This document shows positions 13,871 to 20,264 of a stretch of 20,264 nt of DNA, in pieces. The position numbers and the translations under genes are program-made. A model generated the notes under the pieces. It had not been told where the DNA came from. It did no database searches and saw only the letters and a program-made list of their open reading frames with translations. The stretch spans positions 1 to 20,264 of IMG/VR virus record IMGVR_UViG_3300020193_000641. One strand, 5' to 3'. Every line of letters starts with the position of its first letter. The first letter of the stretch is position 1. Source of the stretch: a virus.

Positions 13871-13931
13871 ATGAGTGACGCTGCTTAACGGGGCGTCAAC
13901 TCATTAACCTTGCTGACACAGGAGGAAACAT
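13871..13931 (+). ncRNA. Putative ROSE-like RNA thermometer in the hsp20 leader
   Basis: Hairpin 1: AUGAGU (13871-13876) plus GACGC (13877-13881) pair with GCGUC (13893-13897) and ACUCAU (13899-13904), an 11-bp stem with one bulged A. Hairpin 2: CCUUGCU at 13908-13914 faces AGGAGG at 13920-13925. The pairs are C-G, C-G, U-A, U-G, a G-G mismatch, an unpaired C, and U-A, closing a five-base loop. UUGCU opposite the Shine-Dalgarno with a G-G pair is the defining core of ROSE thermometers on ibpA-type genes, and the gene controlled here is of that type. The start codon is the weak TTG at 13932. Folding was done by eye. Confidence 0.6.
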
Positions 13932-14402
13932 TTGACTAGCTATATGTGGGATCGTAAGTTACTAGACCCGTTCTTCGTCGGATTCGACGAAATGCTTGAT
14001 CGACTCGGTCGCATGGACATCGGCAAGCTAAAAGCCTCAACCAACTACCCGCCATACAATATTCGAAAGGTATCCGACAACAACTACGTTATCGAGCTCG
14101 CAGTCGCTGGGTTCGGTAAGGCCGACATCGACGTGACAATCGATGGCGGAACTCTCACCATCACCGGTGGAGTCAAGAGTGATTCAGAAAACCAAGTATA
14201 CCTCTTCAAGGGCATAGCTGATCGCTCATTCAAGCGCAGCTTTACCGTTGCAGATACTATCGAGATTCGTAACGCGGAGCTTATGAATGGTATGCTACGC
14301 GTGTGGCTCGAGAACATGATTCCCGACCACAAGAAGCCTCGTAAAATCGCTGTAACTGATTCAGTTGAGACTGTATCTAAGAAGCAGATGCTCACTGAGT
14401 AG
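13932..14402 (+). CDS. hsp20: Small heat-shock protein (IbpA/Hsp20 class A)
   Basis: This is a 156-residue protein. TTG 13932 follows AGGAGG (13920-13925) with 6 bases spacing; ATG 13944 is too far from any ribosome site. The alpha-crystallin domain spans about residues 38-140, opening Y-P-P-Y-N-I-R-K and V-I-E-L-A-V-A-G-F, the hallmark of class A (IbpA-like) proteins. N-G-M-L-R-V-W-L-E is the G-x-L motif at its end, followed by K-K-P-R-K-I, an I-x-I/V-like tail. Such proteins bind unfolding proteins without ATP. Hsp20 is a near-core accessory gene in T4-like phages of cyanobacteria and some alphaproteobacteria, perhaps aiding capsid or tail folding. Expression is predicted from its own sigma70 promoter with thermometer control, and a strong terminator follows. 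Confidence 0.92.
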   Translation: MTSYMWDRKLLDPFFVGFDEMLDRLGRMDIGKLKASTNYPPYNIRKVSDNNYVIELAVAGFGKADIDVTIDGGTLTITGGVKSDSENQVYLFKGIADRSFKRSFTVADTIEIRNAELMNGMLRVWLENMIPDHKKPRKIAVTDSVETVSKKQMLTE

Positions 14403-14465
14403 TCGAGTCGTAGTCTATAGAATGATGGCTTAACGTTGTAAGTGACGTATCTTCTCGATGAGATT

Positions 14466-14488
14466 GGGCGGCTTCGGCCGCCCTTTTT
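14466..14488 (+). terminator. Strong rho-independent terminator after hsp20
   Basis: GGGCGGC at 14466-14472, the tetraloop TTCG and GCCGCCC at 14477-14483 form a perfect 7-bp stem followed by five T residues. It isolates hsp20 from the late lysis genes. Confidence 0.93.
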
Positions 14489-14496
14489 CTATGTTT

Positions 14497-14504
14497 GATA
14501 AATA
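14497..14504 (+). promoter_or_regulatory. T4-type late promoter for the lysis genes (GATAAATA)
   Basis: A 7/8 late-consensus match in the same GATAAATA form as those at 5859 and 18007, 8 bases after the terminator. Predicted start is near 14510, giving a 22-base leader with AGGGA at 14519-14523 before ATG 14532. Confidence 0.75.
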
Positions 14505-14531
14505 CACTGAGATGCGGCAGGGATGGGCAGT

Positions 14532-15146
14532 ATGATCACAGACCAACAGCTCCGAGAGTGCCTCCCGCTAGCGACAGACCAAGCTATCGCTGACTTTGCT
14601 CCGGCTATCGCCGCGGCCATGGAAGAGTTCGAGATCAATAATGCGGCTCGAGCCGCTGGATTCATCGCTCAGTGCGGCCACGAGAGCGGTAACCTGAAGT
14701 ACGTCAAAGAAAATCTTAACTACAGCGCCCAGGGTCTGATGAAGACGTTTCCAAAATACTTTAATAACTTTAACGCTGAGCAGTACGGCCGCAATCCAGA
14801 GATGATCGCGAATCGAGTCTATGCCAACCGCATGGGTAATGGACCCGAGGAGTCAGGCGACGGCTGGGCGTTTCGCGGTCGCGGTCTCATTCAGCTCACC
14901 GGCCGAAACAATTATAAATTCTGCGGCGAAGCCCTGGGTTACGATCTGCAGTCTGATCCGACGTATCTCGAGACTCCAGAGGGAGCGGCGCGCTCAGCCG
15001 GCTGGTTTTGGAAAAAGAATGGCCTGAACGCAGTAGCTGACAATCGCGACATACTCAAGATGACTAAGATCATTAACGGTGGTACCATCGGTTTAGAGGA
15101 GCGTAAGCACCACTTCGAGCATGCTCTGAGTGTGCTTAGTGGCTGA
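14532..15146 (+). CDS. Endolysin, glycoside hydrolase family 19 (chitinase-like muramidase)
   Basis: This is a 204-residue protein. ATG 14532 is chosen because AGGGA at 14519-14523 lies 8 bases upstream; ATG 14523 would add three residues. The fold signatures are A-G-F-I-A-Q-C-G-H50-E51-S-G with the catalytic glutamate, L-N-Y-S-A-Q-G-L, and F-R-G-R-G-L-I-Q-L-T-G-R-N-N-Y, the highly conserved GH19 substrate loop, ending W-F-W-K-x-N-G-L-N. There is no signal peptide, so release through the downstream holin is expected. GH19-like endolysins cleave peptidoglycan glycan strands. It is expressed from a late promoter and overlaps the putative holin gene by a few bases. Confidence 0.92.
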   Translation: MITDQQLRECLPLATDQAIADFAPAIAAAMEEFEINNAARAAGFIAQCGHESGNLKYVKENLNYSAQGLMKTFPKYFNNFNAEQYGRNPEMIANRVYANRMGNGPEESGDGWAFRGRGLIQLTGRNNYKFCGEALGYDLQSDPTYLETPEGAARSAGWFWKKNGLNAVADNRDILKMTKIINGGTIGLEERKHHFEHALSVLSG

Positions 15147-15504
15147 GAAGAAGGAAGAGTCTTGGATCAATTCCAAGTGGCGGCCGGTCATGGGCTGGCT
15201 GTACATGGCTACATGTGCGTTTGATTTTATCGTGGCTCCAGTCGGTTGGGCGATACTTCAGGCTCTTCTCAAGCTCCCAGTCAAGCAGTGGGAGCCCCTG
15301 ACTCTGCAGGGTGCCGGATTGTATCACCTAGCTATGGGCGCCATCCTCGGCGTCGCTGCATGGAGCCGCGGCCAAGAAAAGATGGCTGGAATCGGGCAGT
15401 CGTCTCTGACGAGAGATATGAGTGGTCGAACTATGATGCCGACTAGTCGACCGATTAGAGACACCGATGAGGAAGACGCCGACTTGATGCCGCGACGTCG
15501 CTAG
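15139..15504 (+). CDS. Putative holin, GTA-type 3TM-holin family
   Basis: This is a 121-residue protein from GTG 15139 (GTG 15130 is the alternative), overlapping the endolysin end by 8 bases. A short charged N terminus is followed by K-W-R-P-V-M-G-W-L-Y, resembling the R-P motif before the first helix of gene-transfer-agent-type holins. Hydrophobic segments span roughly residues 20-44 and 55-76. The C-terminal 40 residues are polar and highly charged (R-D-T-D-E-E-D-A-D), as in cytoplasmic holin tails. It would form the membrane lesion letting endolysin reach peptidoglycan. Adjacency to the endolysin supports the call strongly. No spanin genes are seen nearby. Confidence 0.75.
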   Translation: MAEKKEESWINSKWRPVMGWLYMATCAFDFIVAPVGWAILQALLKLPVKQWEPLTLQGAGLYHLAMGAILGVAAWSRGQEKMAGIGQSSLTRDMSGRTMMPTSRPIRDTDEEDADLMPRRR

Positions 15505-15507
15505 CTG

Positions 15508-15536
15508 TTGACATCTCGAAGTGAGTGTGATATATT
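15508..15536 (+). promoter_or_regulatory. Sigma70 promoter for DNA polymerase
   Basis: TTGACA at 15508-15513, a 17-bp spacer and TATATT at 15531-15536. With normal spacing (six bases after the -10) transcription starts at 15543, the A of the second in-frame ATG, predicting a leaderless gp43 mRNA. Confidence 0.88.
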
Positions 15537-15542
15537 ATGACA

Positions 15543-18008
15543 ATGAAGTTCTATACGAGCGTTGACACGCACGGTGATACCATCCTCCTTCGCGGGATCG
15601 AGGATGGCCTTAGGTTTCAAAAAAGAATTTTATACAAACCTTCTATGTTCGTTTCTTCCAAGAATGGAGATTGGAAGACTATTGACGGACGAAGCATAGG
15701 ACGCGTCGACTTTTCTGGTATTCGAGATGCCAGGGAATATATCAAGCAATACTCAGATGTAAGCGGCATCAACCTCTACGGGCTCGACCGGTTTACATAC
15801 ACCTTCATCAATGAAGAGTACCCCGGTACCATAGACTACGACGTCGATAAGATAAGGATCGCGACCCTTGACATCGAGGTTGCATCCAGCGAGGGTTTTC
15901 CAGACCCAGCCGACGCTCTGTATCCGATCATCGCTATCACACTGAGAGTCGCCGGCGTCTATCATGTGTTTGGTACCGGAGAGTTTAAGACTGATCGAAG
16001 CGACGTCGAGTATACTCTGTGTATGAGCGAGGACGAGATACTGATGCGCTTTCTGACATGCTGGGCTAGCAAGCATCCAGACATCGTCACAGGTTGGAAT
16101 GTAGATAGATTTGATATACCGTACATCGTGCGTCGAGCTAGGATGATGGATGAGCGCCGGCGAGACGACTTGACTAAGACGCTATCGCCGTGGGGAATCA
16201 TCAAGGACGCCGAAAAGTTTGGCATTGGAACTGCAAGCTACAAACCGTTCACTATCGTCGGCGTTGCAGTCCTTGACTACATGGCGCTCTATAAAAAGTT
16301 TACTTACGTTCAGCAGGAGTCCTACCGACTCGGACACATCGCTCACATCGAGCTCGGCGATAAGAAGATCGACTACAGCCAGTACGAGACCCTACACAAT
16401 CTGTACCTCAGGGACTATCAGAAGTTCATCGAGTACAACCTCCACGACGTCGAGATCGTCGACCGCCTCGAGGATAAGCTGAAGCTGATCGAGATGGCTA
16501 TGGCCCTCGCGTACGACGCCAAGGTCAACTACGAGGACGTGTTCACGCAGGTTCGAATGTGGGACGTTATCATTCACAACCATCTGTGGAAGAAGCGAGT
16601 CGCCGTACCCGCTCGAACGTCGGGCGTAAAGAGCGAGAGTTTCGTCGGAGCATACGTCAAGGATCCGCAAGTCGGTATGCATGACTGGGTCCTCTCGTTC
16701 GATCTAAACTCGCTCTATCCCCACCTCATCATGCAGTACAATATCTCGCCTGAGACGCTGAGCTCAGCCGGCGACGTACCGTCTATCGACTCACTCCTCG
16801 AGGTCGACCCAGTGATTCCACCCGGATACACGATGGCGCCGAACGGGTGCCTATACAGTACGGCTAAGCAGGGGTTCCTACCCGAGATCATGGAGCGTAT
16901 GTACGCCGATCGCGTCACTTATAAGAACATGATGATCGATGCTCAGAAGAGATACGAAGGCGAGCGCGACTCGACAAAGAAGCGTGCCCTAGAGAAGGAG
17001 GTGTCTCGGTATAAGAACCTCCAGATGGCAAAGAAGATTCAGTTAAACTCAGCCTACGGTGCGATGGGCAACCAATACTTTCGCTTCTTCAGTCTCAGCA
17101 ACGCAGTCGCCATCACGATGGGTGGGCAGCTCGCCATTCGGTGGGTAGAGGCTGAGCTGAACAAGAAGCTCAATAAAATGATGAAGACGACCGACGTCGA
17201 CTATGTCATAGCATCCGATACCGACAGCATCTACATACGCCTGGGAGACTTAGTCAAGAAGGTCGGTGTCTCTAGAGAGAAGACCGTCGACTTTCTTGAC
17301 AAGGTATCCAGAGAGGTGCTTCAGCCGGAGATCGATGAGATATATGACAGACTCGCCAAGAAGATGCAGTGCTTCTCTCAAAAGATGCAGATGAAGCGCG
17401 AGTCTATAGCCGATCGCGGGATATGGACGGCTAAAAAGAGATACATACTCAATGTATACGACAGCGAGGGCGTGAGGTACTCGTCGCCGAAGCTAAAGGT
17501 CATGGGCATCGAGGCGGTCAAGTCGTCTACTCCGGCAGCGTGTCGAGACGCGATTAAGAAGGCTCTGACGCTCATCATGACCACCGACCAATCGACAGTT
17601 CAATCGTACATCGCCGAGTTCAGGGAAAAGTTCTTTAACCTACCGTTCGAGGACGTGGCATTTCCAAGAAGCGTGCAGAGCTTGTCGGACTATGACCTCG
17701 GTATGAAGAGCGTCCCGATTCATGTTAGAGCGGCATTAGCATTTAATAAGAAGCTAAAGACTCTTAAGCTTAACAAGAAGTATCAGATTATTAAGCCCGG
17801 CGAAAAGATCAAGTTCTGCTATATGAAGACGGCGGGACAAAACGTTATGGCCGCACTGACTGTCCTTCCAAGAGAGTTCAACATGGAGGCTGAGATCGAC
17901 TACGAGACGCAGTTTAAGAAGTCCTTTCTCGATCCGCTCGAGATTATTCTAAACGTCGTCGGTTGGAGCGCGATCCAACGATCGACACTCGAATCTTTTC
18001 TGGAGTGA
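15543..18008 (+). CDS. gp43: Family-B replicative DNA polymerase gp43
   Basis: This is an 821-residue protein, somewhat shorter than T4 gp43 (898). Exonuclease motifs: Exo I D110-I-E112, Exo II G-W-N-V-D-R-F-D, Exo III Y-N-L-H-D-V-E. Polymerase motifs: motif A F-D387-L-N-S-L-Y-P, motif B K498 to N502-S-A-Y505-G506, motif C D559-T-D-S562, then K-K-R-Y. All catalytic acids are present, so both polymerase and 3'-5' proofreading should be active. It works with gp45 at the fork. ATG 15543 was chosen over ATG 15537 because the latter overlaps the edge of the -10 box and would precede the predicted transcript start. There is no ribosome-binding site for either. T4's hairpin operator for gp43 autoregulation is absent. 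Confidence 0.95.
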   Translation: MKFYTSVDTHGDTILLRGIEDGLRFQKRILYKPSMFVSSKNGDWKTIDGRSIGRVDFSGIRDAREYIKQYSDVSGINLYGLDRFTYTFINEEYPGTIDYDVDKIRIATLDIEVASSEGFPDPADALYPIIAITLRVAGVYHVFGTGEFKTDRSDVEYTLCMSEDEILMRFLTCWASKHPDIVTGWNVDRFDIPYIVRRARMMDERRRDDLTKTLSPWGIIKDAEKFGIGTASYKPFTIVGVAVLDYMALYKKFTYVQQESYRLGHIAHIELGDKKIDYSQYETLHNLYLRDYQKFIEYNLHDVEIVDRLEDKLKLIEMAMALAYDAKVNYEDVFTQVRMWDVIIHNHLWKKRVAVPARTSGVKSESFVGAYVKDPQVGMHDWVLSFDLNSLYPHLIMQYNISPETLSSAGDVPSIDSLLEVDPVIPPGYTMAPNGCLYSTAKQGFLPEIMERMYADRVTYKNMMIDAQKRYEGERDSTKKRALEKEVSRYKNLQMAKKIQLNSAYGAMGNQYFRFFSLSNAVAITMGGQLAIRWVEAELNKKLNKMMKTTDVDYVIASDTDSIYIRLGDLVKKVGVSREKTVDFLDKVSREVLQPEIDEIYDRLAKKMQCFSQKMQMKRESIADRGIWTAKKRYILNVYDSEGVRYSSPKLKVMGIEAVKSSTPAACRDAIKKALTLIMTTDQSTVQSYIAEFREKFFNLPFEDVAFPRSVQSLSDYDLGMKSVPIHVRAALAFNKKLKTLKLNKKYQIIKPGEKIKFCYMKTAGQNVMAALTVLPREFNMEAEIDYETQFKKSFLDPLEIILNVVGWSAIQRSTLESFLE

Positions 18009-18014
18009 TAAATA
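18007..18014 (+). promoter_or_regulatory. T4-type late promoter (GATAAATA)
   Basis: GATAAATA begins inside the TGA stop codon of gp43. As at 5859, exactly five bases separate it from an ATG (18020), so the predicted transcription start is the start codon itself. Confidence 0.65.
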
Positions 18015-18019
18015 GAAAC

Positions 18020-18403
18020 ATGAGCACAGTTCCCGCAGAGTACCTAGGCTACGATTACGGATTCACGGCGGTCGACGAGAGCGAGATGGTTCGCCGCTCG
18101 CAGGTCGTCGAGGCTCCGCCGACTCCCCCGACCCTGCCAGGCGACGTTCTAGAAAAAATTCTAGACCGGCTTGAGTCTAAGATAGACGAACTCGGCATCA
18201 AGATAGACGAAGTCGTATCGACCGACGGAACTAAACTCACGGCCGACGAGGCGAGCGCAAAGATTCGCCGCCTCGAGTCGATCATTGTGCCGCTGCTCAA
18301 TAACCTACTCAAGACTGCCGATAAAGAATGGATACATTGGCCGAATCGAAGAGAGACGCTGCAGCGACAGCTCGACACTGTGCTATCAATAACTCGAGGC
18401 TGA
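18020..18403 (+). CDS. Late-expressed protein of unknown function with a WPNR motif and coiled coil
   Basis: This is a 127-residue protein starting M-S-T-V-P at ATG 18020; a longer frame from 17963 would overlap the polymerase and ignore the late promoter. The N terminus has a Tyr/Gly-rich stretch (Y-L-G-Y-D-Y-G-F) and a Pro-rich linker. Residues about 45-70 form a short coiled coil (L-E-K-I-L-D-R-L-E-S-K-I-D-E-L). The C terminus contains D-K-E-W-I-H-W-P-N-R-R, then L-D-T-V-L-S-I-T-R-G. I recall 'WPNR'-type endings in small proteins of T4-like phages but know no function. The late promoter suggests a virion or assembly role. The next gene follows after one base. Confidence 0.72.
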   Translation: MSTVPAEYLGYDYGFTAVDESEMVRRSQVVEAPPTPPTLPGDVLEKILDRLESKIDELGIKIDEVVSTDGTKLTADEASAKIRRLESIIVPLLNNLLKTADKEWIHWPNRRETLQRQLDTVLSITRG

Positions 18404-18404
18404 G

Positions 18405-19247
18405 TTGAGACGTCTCGACGCGTTAGCGACCGGTATAGTCATATCGTTAGTCTCGGCCTGGTACTCGATTCTTGGGCTGATGACGATATTCTCCGGAGCT
18501 CAAGTTCCCATATTGATAATGGGTACCGTCCTAGAAGCTGGTAAGGTAATCACCGCTTCTTGGCTGTATCGAAACTGGAAGCATATACCTATCGTTATGA
18601 GAGCTTACTTTTCAGCCGCCGTGATAGTCTTGATGGTCATAACGAGCATTGGAATATTTGGATACCTATCGAGCGCGCATGTGTCGGCTTCGATAGAAAC
18701 CGGCGACGCTCGAGCCAGAGTCGCTTCGATGGATAGCGAGATAGCCGCTCAGCAAGTAGCTGAAGCCGCAGCGACTCGCCAGATCAGGCAGCTCGATGCA
18801 GCGGTCGACAAGCTCATAGAGCTAGACCAAGTAACTAAGTCGATGCAGCTCAGGCAGCAGCAGGCTAAAGATCGAGAAGCGCTTCGAGCAGAGATCAAGC
18901 GAGCGCAGGATGCTGCATCCGCTCTAAGAATGGAGCGAGCTCAGGAAGAGACTTCTATAAGACGCGCTGAAGCTGAAGCCGGACCGGTAAAGTATGTCGC
19001 CGAGATTATGTACGGCGAGTCGAGCAAAGATTCAATGGATCGAGCAGTGCGATTCATCATCGTCTTGCTGATGTTTGCATTCGATCCGCTAGCTATACTA
19101 CTGATCATGGCCGCGAGCTATAAGACGTCGCCGGAGAACAGCAAGCTTGAGACTGCAGCCAAATTCGACTCAACGGGACGCGTGCAGGGATCATCTGATG
19201 TGTTCGTTCCGATTAAGAAACGCATGAAGCGGAGATTTATTGGTTGA
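18405..19247 (+). CDS. Multi-span membrane protein with a large coiled coil
   Basis: This is a 280-residue protein from TTG 18405, with GAGG at 18396-18399 five bases upstream and the stop of the preceding gene at 18401-18403. Three hydrophobic segments (about residues 8-29, 35-55 and 68-91) are followed by about 110 residues rich in Ala, Arg, Glu and Gln with heptad character (coiled coil, about 95-205). A fourth hydrophobic segment (215-237) then leads to a basic C-terminal tail ending K-K-R-M-K-R-R. Depending on topology the coiled coil would lie in the periplasm or cytoplasm. I do not recognise the family. Likely partners are the upstream late protein and the cell envelope. The stop lies in the -35 box of the uvsX promoter. 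Confidence 0.75.
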   Translation: MRRLDALATGIVISLVSAWYSILGLMTIFSGAQVPILIMGTVLEAGKVITASWLYRNWKHIPIVMRAYFSAAVIVLMVITSIGIFGYLSSAHVSASIETGDARARVASMDSEIAAQQVAEAAATRQIRQLDAAVDKLIELDQVTKSMQLRQQQAKDREALRAEIKRAQDAASALRMERAQEETSIRRAEAEAGPVKYVAEIMYGESSKDSMDRAVRFIIVLLMFAFDPLAILLIMAASYKTSPENSKLETAAKFDSTGRVQGSSDVFVPIKKRMKRRFIG

Positions 19248-19272
19248 CATCTAATATTGGTTGTTTTATAAT
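19244..19272 (+). promoter_or_regulatory. Consensus sigma70 promoter for uvsX
   Basis: TTGACA at 19244-19249, a 17-bp spacer and TATAAT at 19267-19272, a 12/12 match. Transcription would start near 19279, leaving a 16-base leader consisting almost only of the AGGAGG ribosome site (19283-19288). Confidence 0.92.
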
Positions 19273-19294
19273 ACATTTAACTAGGAGGTTGTGA

Positions 19295-20264
19295 GTGAGT
19301 AACTTCTTTCGCGAAATGATCAAGTCTCTCAACGACGAGAACACTTATGTGGCTGATGACGGCTTGCACTCGTCCGAGTACACGGGTTATATCGATACTG
19401 GCAGCTACATTCTAAACGCCGCTCTCAGTGGATCAATCTATGGCGGCATTCCAAACAATAAGATCACTGCGTTTGCCGGCGAATCTGCTACCGGTAAGAC
19501 TTACTTCGTGCTTGGAGTCATGCAGAGATTTCTTGAGAGCGATTCCAATGCCGGCGTGATCTATTACGATAGCGAGGCGGCGGTCACTAAGAAGATGATG
19601 CAGGATCGAGGAGTCGATACGTCTCGCGTGATTATATCCGAGCAATCGACCGTACAGACGTTTAGAACTCACGCGATGCGTACTCTAGAGAAATACATCG
19701 AGGCCAAGGATCGCCCACCGATGCTGATGGTCCTCGACAGTCTCGGCCAGTTGTCGACTGACAAAGAGGTCGGCGACATATCCGAGGGTAAGGACGCTCG
19801 AGACATGACTCGAGCCCAGCTCATTCGCGGTACGTTTCGAGCACTGGCTCTTAAGTTAGCCAAAGCTAAGTGCCCGCTTCTAGTCACTAACCATGTGTCA
19901 GAGGCTATAGGAAGCTACGTGCCGATGAAGGTCATGGGTGGTGGAAGCGGCTTGCGGTACGCCGCCTCTCAGATCGTTTTTCTGTCAAGAAAGAAGGATC
20001 GAGACGGCACCGAAGTCGTAGGCAACATCATTCACTGCAAGATGGATAAGAGTCGACTCACTAAGGAAAACAAGATGGTCGACGTTCGACTAACGTACGA
20101 CCGAGGCCTCGAGCGACACTATGGTCTCCTGGATCTGGCTGAGAAGCACGGCGTGATTCAGAAATCCGGTACTCGATACGAGATGGCCGATGGGTCCAAG
20201 GTATTCGCTAAGACGATCGCGGAGAATCCAGAGAAGTACTTTACCGAAGAAGTTCTAAAGGTTC
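19295..20264 (+). CDS. uvsX: UvsX recombinase (RecA-like), cut by the right edge
   Basis: 323 codons are visible from GTG 19295; AGGAGG at 19283-19288 lies 6 bases upstream, and a TGA in frame just before the GTG fixes the start. Walker A is G62-E-S-A-T-G-K68-T69, the expected Walker B-like strand is M-L-M-V-L-D-S-L-G, and L-V-T-N-H with K-V-M-G-G-G-S-G-L-R-Y-A-A-S matches the RecA/UvsX loop 2 region. UvsX forms filaments on single-stranded DNA, drives strand exchange and starts recombination-dependent replication in T4. T4 UvsX has 391 residues, so roughly 60 or so are probably missing beyond the window. It has its own perfect sigma70 promoter, suggesting strong early expression. Confidence 0.93.
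   Translation, partial: MSNFFREMIKSLNDENTYVADDGLHSSEYTGYIDTGSYILNAALSGSIYGGIPNNKITAFAGESATGKTYFVLGVMQRFLESDSNAGVIYYDSEAAVTKKMMQDRGVDTSRVIISEQSTVQTFRTHAMRTLEKYIEAKDRPPMLMVLDSLGQLSTDKEVGDISEGKDARDMTRAQLIRGTFRALALKLAKAKCPLLVTNHVSEAIGSYVPMKVMGGGSGLRYAASQIVFLSRKKDRDGTEVVGNIIHCKMDKSRLTKENKMVDVRLTYDRGLERHYGLLDLAEKHGVIQKSGTRYEMADGSKVFAKTIAENPEKYFTEEVLKV

Noticed and set aside
14913-14920. TATAAATT inside the endolysin gene
   Set aside because: One mismatch at a conserved position, inside coding sequence, with no gene start soon after; probably chance.
15537-15539. ATG as gp43 start, giving M-T-M-K
   Set aside because: It lies directly against the -10 box and upstream of the predicted transcript start, without a ribosome site.
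1-20264. tRNA genes, CRISPR arrays, insertion sequences or integrase attachment sites
   Set aside because: No cloverleaf, spaced identical repeats, transposase motifs or integrase were seen by eye; a tRNAscan-SE run would settle tRNAs.

Overview
This window is a stretch of a T4-superfamily myovirus genome; the host was not sequenced. All recognisable genes lie on the + strand, tightly packed and often overlapping. The diagnostic T4 replication block is intact and in familiar order: sliding clamp gp45, clamp loader gp44 and gp62, translational repressor RegA, then family-B DNA polymerase gp43 and the recombinase UvsX (cut by the right edge). The accessory genes (small heat-shock protein, CobS/CobT-like AAA+ and VWA pair, GTA-type holin, Dps) and roughly 50% GC suggest a phage of an alphaproteobacterium, akin to rhizobial or marine T4-like phages. 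That host assignment is inference.

Layout. (1) 1-5144: one dense operon-like run containing the tail of a nucleotide deaminase, a uracil-DNA-glycosylase-like protein, a KdsC-type HAD phosphatase, a nucleotidyltransferase-kinase fusion, a GT-B-like glycosyltransferase and a divergent cytosine-C5 DNA methyltransferase. It reads as nucleotide/DNA and sugar-nucleotide chemistry, possibly a DNA- or glycan-modification pathway. (2) 5145-6216: a terminator, an AT-rich intergenic stretch with dyads and direct repeats, a small histone-H1-like basic protein, three consecutive palindromes, a 36-residue membrane peptide and a late-expressed secreted Tyr/Pro/His-rich protein. (3) 6217-9858: a zincin-VWA protein (CobT-like), a MoxR/CobS-type AAA+ ATPase and a small winged-helix protein. 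(4) 9859-10935: a GT-A glycosyltransferase behind a late promoter. (5) 10932-13841: gp45, gp44, gp62, RegA and a Dps ferritin. (6) 13838-15504: Hsp20, a strong terminator, then endolysin and holin behind a late promoter. (7) 15508-20264: DNA polymerase, two unknown proteins (one a membrane/coiled-coil protein) and UvsX.

Regulation is unusually legible. Six near-perfect sigma70 promoters (always GTTGACA, always a 17-bp spacer) precede the VWA, AAA+, gp45, hsp20, gp43 and uvsX genes. T4-type late promoters (GATAAATA/TATAAATA) precede the secreted protein, the GT-A enzyme, the lysis genes and the gene after gp43. In T4 the gp45 clamp made here couples replication to late transcription. Four of the six sigma70 -35 boxes contain the TGA stop codon of the preceding gene. 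Three genes, including DNA polymerase, are placed so that the predicted transcription start coincides with the A of the start codon, so leaderless mRNAs are predicted.

The most exciting candidate is the roughly 60-nt leader of hsp20 (13871-13931). It holds an 11-bp stem-loop followed by UUGCU positioned to pair, through a G-G mismatch, with the AGGAGG ribosome-binding site. That is the hallmark of the ROSE RNA thermometers that control ibpA-class heat-shock genes in proteobacteria, here on a phage gene.
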